Of a stretch of 64,000 nt of DNA, positions 62,741-64,000 are shown piece by piece. The stretch is taken from contig NC_034412.1 of NCBI RefSeq assembly GCF_002078875.1, positions 82,663,575 through 82,727,574 of the forward strand, read 5' to 3'. Every line of letters starts with the position of its first letter. Position 1 is the first letter of the stretch. This stretch comes from Numida meleagris. Its lineage: Eukaryota; Chordata; Aves; Galliformes; Numididae. Under the pieces are notes generated by a model. That model did no database searches and had not been told where the DNA came from. It saw only the letters and a list, made by a program, of their open reading frames with translations. Position numbers and translations under genes: made by a program.

Positions 62741-62769
62741 AAAAAAAGAAAAAAAGAAAAAAAAAAAGA
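62741..62769. repeat. A-rich tract (A with single G interruptions)
   Basis: Runs of A interrupted twice by G. It is simple sequence and no retrocopy is recognised on the upstream side. Confidence 0.85.
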
Positions 62770-64000
62770 CACTTGTGACCTTAACTTGCCTCTGTATTCA
62801 TAGTCCTGTCCAGAACAGGAGCATAACTGTTAACATCATGCCCTAGTTTGGTATGGTATTTAATAAGGTGTTAATAAAGTCAGTGGCTGAAATGTAAGTA
62901 TAATATAGAGCAACTTTTGGCTTGTGTTCATTTGAATGTCTGAGGATTTAAAACATGGGAAAAAGGTAAATAAGGCTACTTCATAACGTGCACCAGCACA
63001 TCCAAGTGGGAACTCAGGTATTGTGTATCTATTTGTATCGAATAATCGTGGCCCTTGAAAAGTCAGCACTGGCATGTATTTCTCCATCTTTTATCCAGAG
63101 GGCAACATAACTCTCTGTAACTGGGAAATGCTAAGCTTTTAAAACACCTACGAATGACAAAACATACTACCGTGATATCATATGATGAATGGAAGATGTG
63201 ACACATCTCTCGTCCTGAGTCTTCCTGTCAATATTATAGATTTACATAAATTAACAAATTAGGTGACAGTCTTAAAGGATGGCATTCTGAACGCGGCATT
63301 TGTGTCCTAGATATTTTTACGAAGTATGTCTAGTATATAAATAGCACTTTCTTATGACAAATACAACTGTAAACAAACAGCTACAGAAAGTGTAATTTAC
63401 ATGGTTATTTTGGCTAAGTATCTGAGAAATAGGGCAATTCAGATTAGTTTCCTTGCAACCTCTATTTTAATACCTGTACCTCTTTCCTGAAGAGCATCCC
63501 TACTCATGTAAATGTACCATAATCTGAATTATATGCTGTATTCTGGAGGGGAGAACATGTATTTGGCAGAATTTTCAATGATCAAGATACTTTACATGAC
63601 ATTCTTGTTTAAATGGCATGAAAATCAAAGTTAAGTGCTGTGTAAATGAGGGCAGATTTGAGCCCTTGGTATCTCAGTTTCAGACTGCCCTGGGATCATC
63701 TGGAGGTATAACCGCATAAATTCCCTGAGGATACATCTTCAACTCACTCCCTTAGCATGCTGTTCCCTGATCACGTTGGAAATCCACTCAATTTAGATTT
63801 AATCTCAAGCAAAATCTACCCATGACTGACTTTCTAAATTTGCAATGCTATCTTTTTTGCCACTTTTTTGCCTATGATATTACGTTTAGGTGTATTTCTG
63901 ATAGACATCCTGAAGCCTCCTCCTCTGTGGGGGCAGATGTGCATGCCAGGAGAGCAGGGATCTCTGAAACAAGAGATGAAACTGTTGTCCGTGAGTCTAG

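Larger units (their letters stand above)
52361..64000. other. long non-coding stretch to the window end
   Basis: No gene, RNA or confident transposon is seen in about 11.6 kb. 52360-52950 is AT-rich, repeat-free and has POU and homeodomain-type motifs (octamer ATGCAAAT at 52679-52686) plus isolated CpGs, so it is a candidate conserved element. GC-richer patches at about 53760-53930, 58600-58850 and 60530-60800 hold open frames of up to about 100 codons on one strand or the other, without domains I recognise. Confidence 0.5.

Noticed and set aside
63600..63670. Possible old repeat ('gttaagtgctgtgtaaatgagggcag')
   Set aside because: Short partial similarity to both MIR and the palindromic repeat family; not decisive for either.
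1..64000. CRISPR arrays, operons, phage or bacterial defence systems
   Set aside because: There are no regularly spaced repeats, dense coding frames or prokaryotic features. The repeats identify a vertebrate nuclear genome.

Overview
The window reads as non-coding nuclear DNA from a bird, most likely a galliform such as chicken. The main evidence is repeat content: a well-preserved CR1 LINE 3' end at 19415-19976, and the 5' end of a mariner of the type I know from chicken (Galluhop/Mariner1_GG class) at 50928-51231. Older amniote repeats also appear (MIR-type SINE pieces, an L2/L3/CR1-type LINE tail, palindromic MITE-like copies). The sequence is AT-rich by eye, with homopolymer runs and no operon-like or prokaryotic layout.

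I found no protein-coding gene, exon, tRNA, rRNA or known microRNA that I can support. The longest open frames are about 100-163 codons. They lack recognisable domains, often overlap on both strands, and several owe their length to poly-A or poly-T tracts. The only recognisable protein-level signals are dead transposon fragments: CR1 reverse-transcriptase pieces, a frameshifted hAT transposase C-terminus (50305-50815), and a mariner transposase N-terminus with an in-frame stop (50928-51231). The window is best described as intergenic or deep intronic.

Layout. 1-1.6 kb: a near-canonical RFX X-box and two MIR-like pieces. 1.6-8.7 kb: nothing supported. 8.7 kb: an ancient LINE tail. 9.5-16 kb: unannotated sequence with a 20-bp perfect palindrome, a possible RT trace on the minus strand and three diverged MITE-like copies. 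19.4-20.0 kb: the CR1 on the minus strand. 23.8-24.0 kb: a MIR. 24-33 kb: AT-rich unique-looking DNA with two short inverted repeats. 33.1-34.4 kb: an older CR1 on the plus strand in pieces. 35.5 kb: another MIR. 36-50 kb: unique-looking DNA, a pyrimidine tract and an 18-bp tandem duplication. 50.3-51.2 kb: the hAT and mariner remnants, about 110 bp apart. 51.2-64 kb: nothing firm.

I see no convincing previously undescribed system. The most worthwhile leads are the hAT remnant, the X-box, the two palindromes and several unique AT-rich blocks that could be conserved enhancers. All repeat calls were made by reading against remembered consensus sequences, so family names and edges are approximate.
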